Source: an uncultured Veillonella sp. (lineage in GTDB: Bacteria > Bacillota_C > Negativicutes > Veillonellales > Veillonellaceae). From it: 7,454 bases of DNA. Where the stretch lies: contig CAAFRK010000160.1 of the NCBI GenBank assembly GCA_900765235.1, positions 1 to 7,454 of the forward strand. The letters run 5' to 3'. The translations under genes and the position numbers were made by a program. The notes under the pieces were generated by a model. It made no database searches. It saw only the letters and a list, made by a program, of their open reading frames with translations, and was not told the DNA's origin. Below, one piece after another: positions 6,344 to 7,454 of the stretch. Numbering within the stretch: the stretch's first letter is position 1; the number at the start of each line of letters is the position of its first letter.

Positions 6344-6630
6344 TACATAAGATTGTACTATCTAAAATCGCTAAGAAAGACCTACGAAATATACTATTAT
6401 CTTTAAAGGAAAAAACAGAAGATTTAAACCTTATTCTTCAACATCAGTCAGAAATCATTGATAATGCATTCTCCCTTGATATTTTTCCTGAAAGGTATCC
6501 TTTATATCACGGAAAATATAATAAGAAAAATTTACGAAAAATGGTCACAAAACATTATATTATCTTATACTCTATAAAAAATAAAACTGTAATAATTAAT
6601 AAAATACTAGCACAAGGTATGAACATATAA
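6340..6630 (+). CDS. RelE/ParE-superfamily toxin
   Basis: Small basic toxin, 96 residues, paired with the antitoxin ahead of it through an ATGA start/stop overlap; AGAGGG at 6325-6330 serves as ribosome binding site. The RelE/ParE fold pattern is visible: an opening strand and helix (KIVLSKIAKKDLRNILLSL, 4-22), a second helix (about 29-48), FPERYPLY at 49-56, then LRKMVTKHYIILYSI at 65-79 and the last strand VIINKIL at 84-90. R66, K71 and Y73 sit in the usual RNase-toxin core. The C-terminus ends AQGMNI, where many relatives carry a His or Arg (H-G-R-like) that helps mRNA cleavage, and the tail is short. Ribosome-dependent mRNA cleavage is therefore likely by family but not proven; a ParE-like gyrase target cannot be excluded. 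Hand-counted GC of 6481-6600 is 20%, the lowest region of the window. Confidence 0.85.
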   Translation: MIHKIVLSKIAKKDLRNILLSLKEKTEDLNLILQHQSEIIDNAFSLDIFPERYPLYHGKYNKKNLRKMVTKHYIILYSIKNKTVIINKILAQGMNI

Positions 6631-6655
6631 AAAAGTCGGCTCTCGCCGACTTTTT
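6629..6655. terminator. Bidirectional intrinsic terminator between the toxin gene and aroD
   Basis: GTCGGC (6635-6640) pairs with GCCGAC (6645-6650) around the tetraloop TCTC, with six As before (6629-6634) and five Ts after (6651-6655). Read on either strand it is a GC stem followed by a T-run, so it can stop both the toxin transcript and the convergent aroD transcript. Its A-run overlaps the toxin TAA (6628-6630), and its last T is part of the aroD stop (6655-6657), a very compact arrangement. Confidence 0.9.
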
Positions 6656-7449
6656 CAATGTACTTTTACGCGTTTATGTTGTTGTTCGTCGAATACGCCA
6701 TCTACGTCGATGGTATCAAGAATTCGTTTGAGTTCATATACATCGATTTGACCTGGTGCAGATGCTTTGCCAGCAGAGGCAAAGGTCATAGCATTGCCGA
6801 ATAGAGCGCCTGCAGCGCGTGTAACAGCACCTAGTGGCCCCATGGCCATCGTAATGATTGGATCGGATGGATATAAGGCTTTTACTTCAGCTGTCGCCTC
6901 AAGTAGTGTAAGAACATCGCCCGTTGTATGCGGCATAACCGCTATCTTTGGCACGTCTGCCAAGAACTCTTTCATTTGAATAAGTCGATTTACAATGACC
7001 TCATGACTTGGTGTACCATTAAAATCATGGTTACTCATGATAATCGTAATACCATGTACCTTGGCAAACTCAATGGTTTTGAGCATTCTATCTTGATCAA
7101 AGAAGAGTTCAATATCGATAGCATCTACTAAACCTGTAGGAATAATGCGCTCTAACATTGTGAAGTAGTCTTGTGTGGAAATAGATTTCTCCCCGCCTTC
7201 ACCCTTTGTGCGCCATGTAAATAACAAGGCACGACCTTTTAATTGAGGCTTGATGAGCATTAACAGTTCAATAATAGCGTCAATGGAGTGGGCCCGCTCG
7301 TAATAGTCAATGCGTAGCTCCACTACATGACACGGTGTATTACATGCAACCGCAGTGGCATCTAAAATTTCTTTCATTGTTGTGCCCACAATAGGCACAC
7401 ATATTTTTGTACACTTTTCGCCGAGTACAGTATGACCGATACGGACCAT
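6655..7449 (-). CDS. aroD: 3-dehydroquinate dehydratase, type I
   Basis: Dehydrates 3-dehydroquinate to 3-dehydroshikimate through a Schiff base; cytoplasmic, third shikimate step, supplying the AroE substrate. From ATG at 7449 it is 264 residues, normal for type I. Residues matching E. coli AroD are all visible: E44 and R46 in VELRID, R80 in TWRT, E84, H141 in SNHDF (proton transfer), K168 in PKIAVMP (Schiff-base lysine), R211 in GAVTR, S230 and Q234 in SAPGQI. KICVPIVG at 15-22 is the usual first strand. It is transcribed towards the other aro genes, so it is not part of their operon here. The start is uncertain: only five bases lie upstream within the window, so the ribosome binding site cannot be seen and a start a few codons earlier is possible. 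Confidence 0.95.
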   Translation of the reverse strand: MVRIGHTVLGEKCTKICVPIVGTTMKEILDATAVACNTPCHVVELRIDYYERAHSIDAIIELLMLIKPQLKGRALLFTWRTKGEGGEKSISTQDYFTMLERIIPTGLVDAIDIELFFDQDRMLKTIEFAKVHGITIIMSNHDFNGTPSHEVIVNRLIQMKEFLADVPKIAVMPHTTGDVLTLLEATAEVKALYPSDPIITMAMGPLGAVTRAAGALFGNAMTFASAGKASAPGQIDVYELKRILDTIDVDGVFDEQQHKRVKVH

Positions 7450-7454
7450 AATAA

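Noticed and set aside
5839..6348. 169-residue minus-strand reading frame opposite the antitoxin
   Set aside because: It is a shadow of the antitoxin gene; no ribosome binding site or recognisable family, while the plus-strand frame has clear RHH repeats and operon context.

Overview
The window is the core of an aromatic amino acid (shikimate/chorismate) gene cluster from a low-to-moderate GC, Gram-positive-lineage bacterium. Supporting evidence is the strong AGGAG-type ribosome binding sites, an AroC of the clostridial type (GGGHFS.RLTAP instead of GGGRSSARET), an AroA with the ESG.TLR form of the PEP loop, and a type I AroD opening with KICVPIVG. A Negativicutes member such as Veillonella is my best guess. 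That is inference from protein style, not a database result.

Layout. The plus strand carries a tightly packed run: the 3' part of aroB (cut by the left edge), aroA, aroC, pheA (a chorismate mutase-prephenate dehydratase fusion whose start overlaps the end of aroC), then, after a 123-base gap holding a perfect 14-bp hairpin, a fused aroE-aroK gene. A strong intrinsic terminator at 5532-5570 closes this run. Next comes a small AT-rich toxin-antitoxin cassette (5726-6630) with its own likely promoter and operator-like repeats. It encodes an unusually long RelB/DinJ-like antitoxin with two ribbon-helix-helix domains and a RelE/ParE-type toxin overlapping it by 4 bases. A bidirectional terminator at 6629-6655 separates the toxin from aroD, which runs convergently on the minus strand to the right edge.

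How the genes work together. AroB makes 3-dehydroquinate, AroD dehydrates it, the AroE half reduces dehydroshikimate, the AroK half phosphorylates shikimate, AroA adds the enolpyruvyl group, AroC forms chorismate, and PheA takes chorismate through prephenate to phenylpyruvate. Every step from dehydroquinate synthesis to the phenylalanine precursor is therefore present. DAHP synthase and the tyrosine branch are not in the window.

Most unusual points: the tandem-RHH antitoxin (a gap-free internal repeat at a 103-residue offset), the AroE-AroK fusion, the perfect hairpin ahead of it, and several substitutions at normally conserved positions of AroA, AroC and the PheA regulatory domain. Base composition drops from 49% GC (hand count, 4921-5040 in aroE-aroK) to 32% (5941-6060, antitoxin) and 20% (6481-6600, toxin), which suggests the cassette was acquired.
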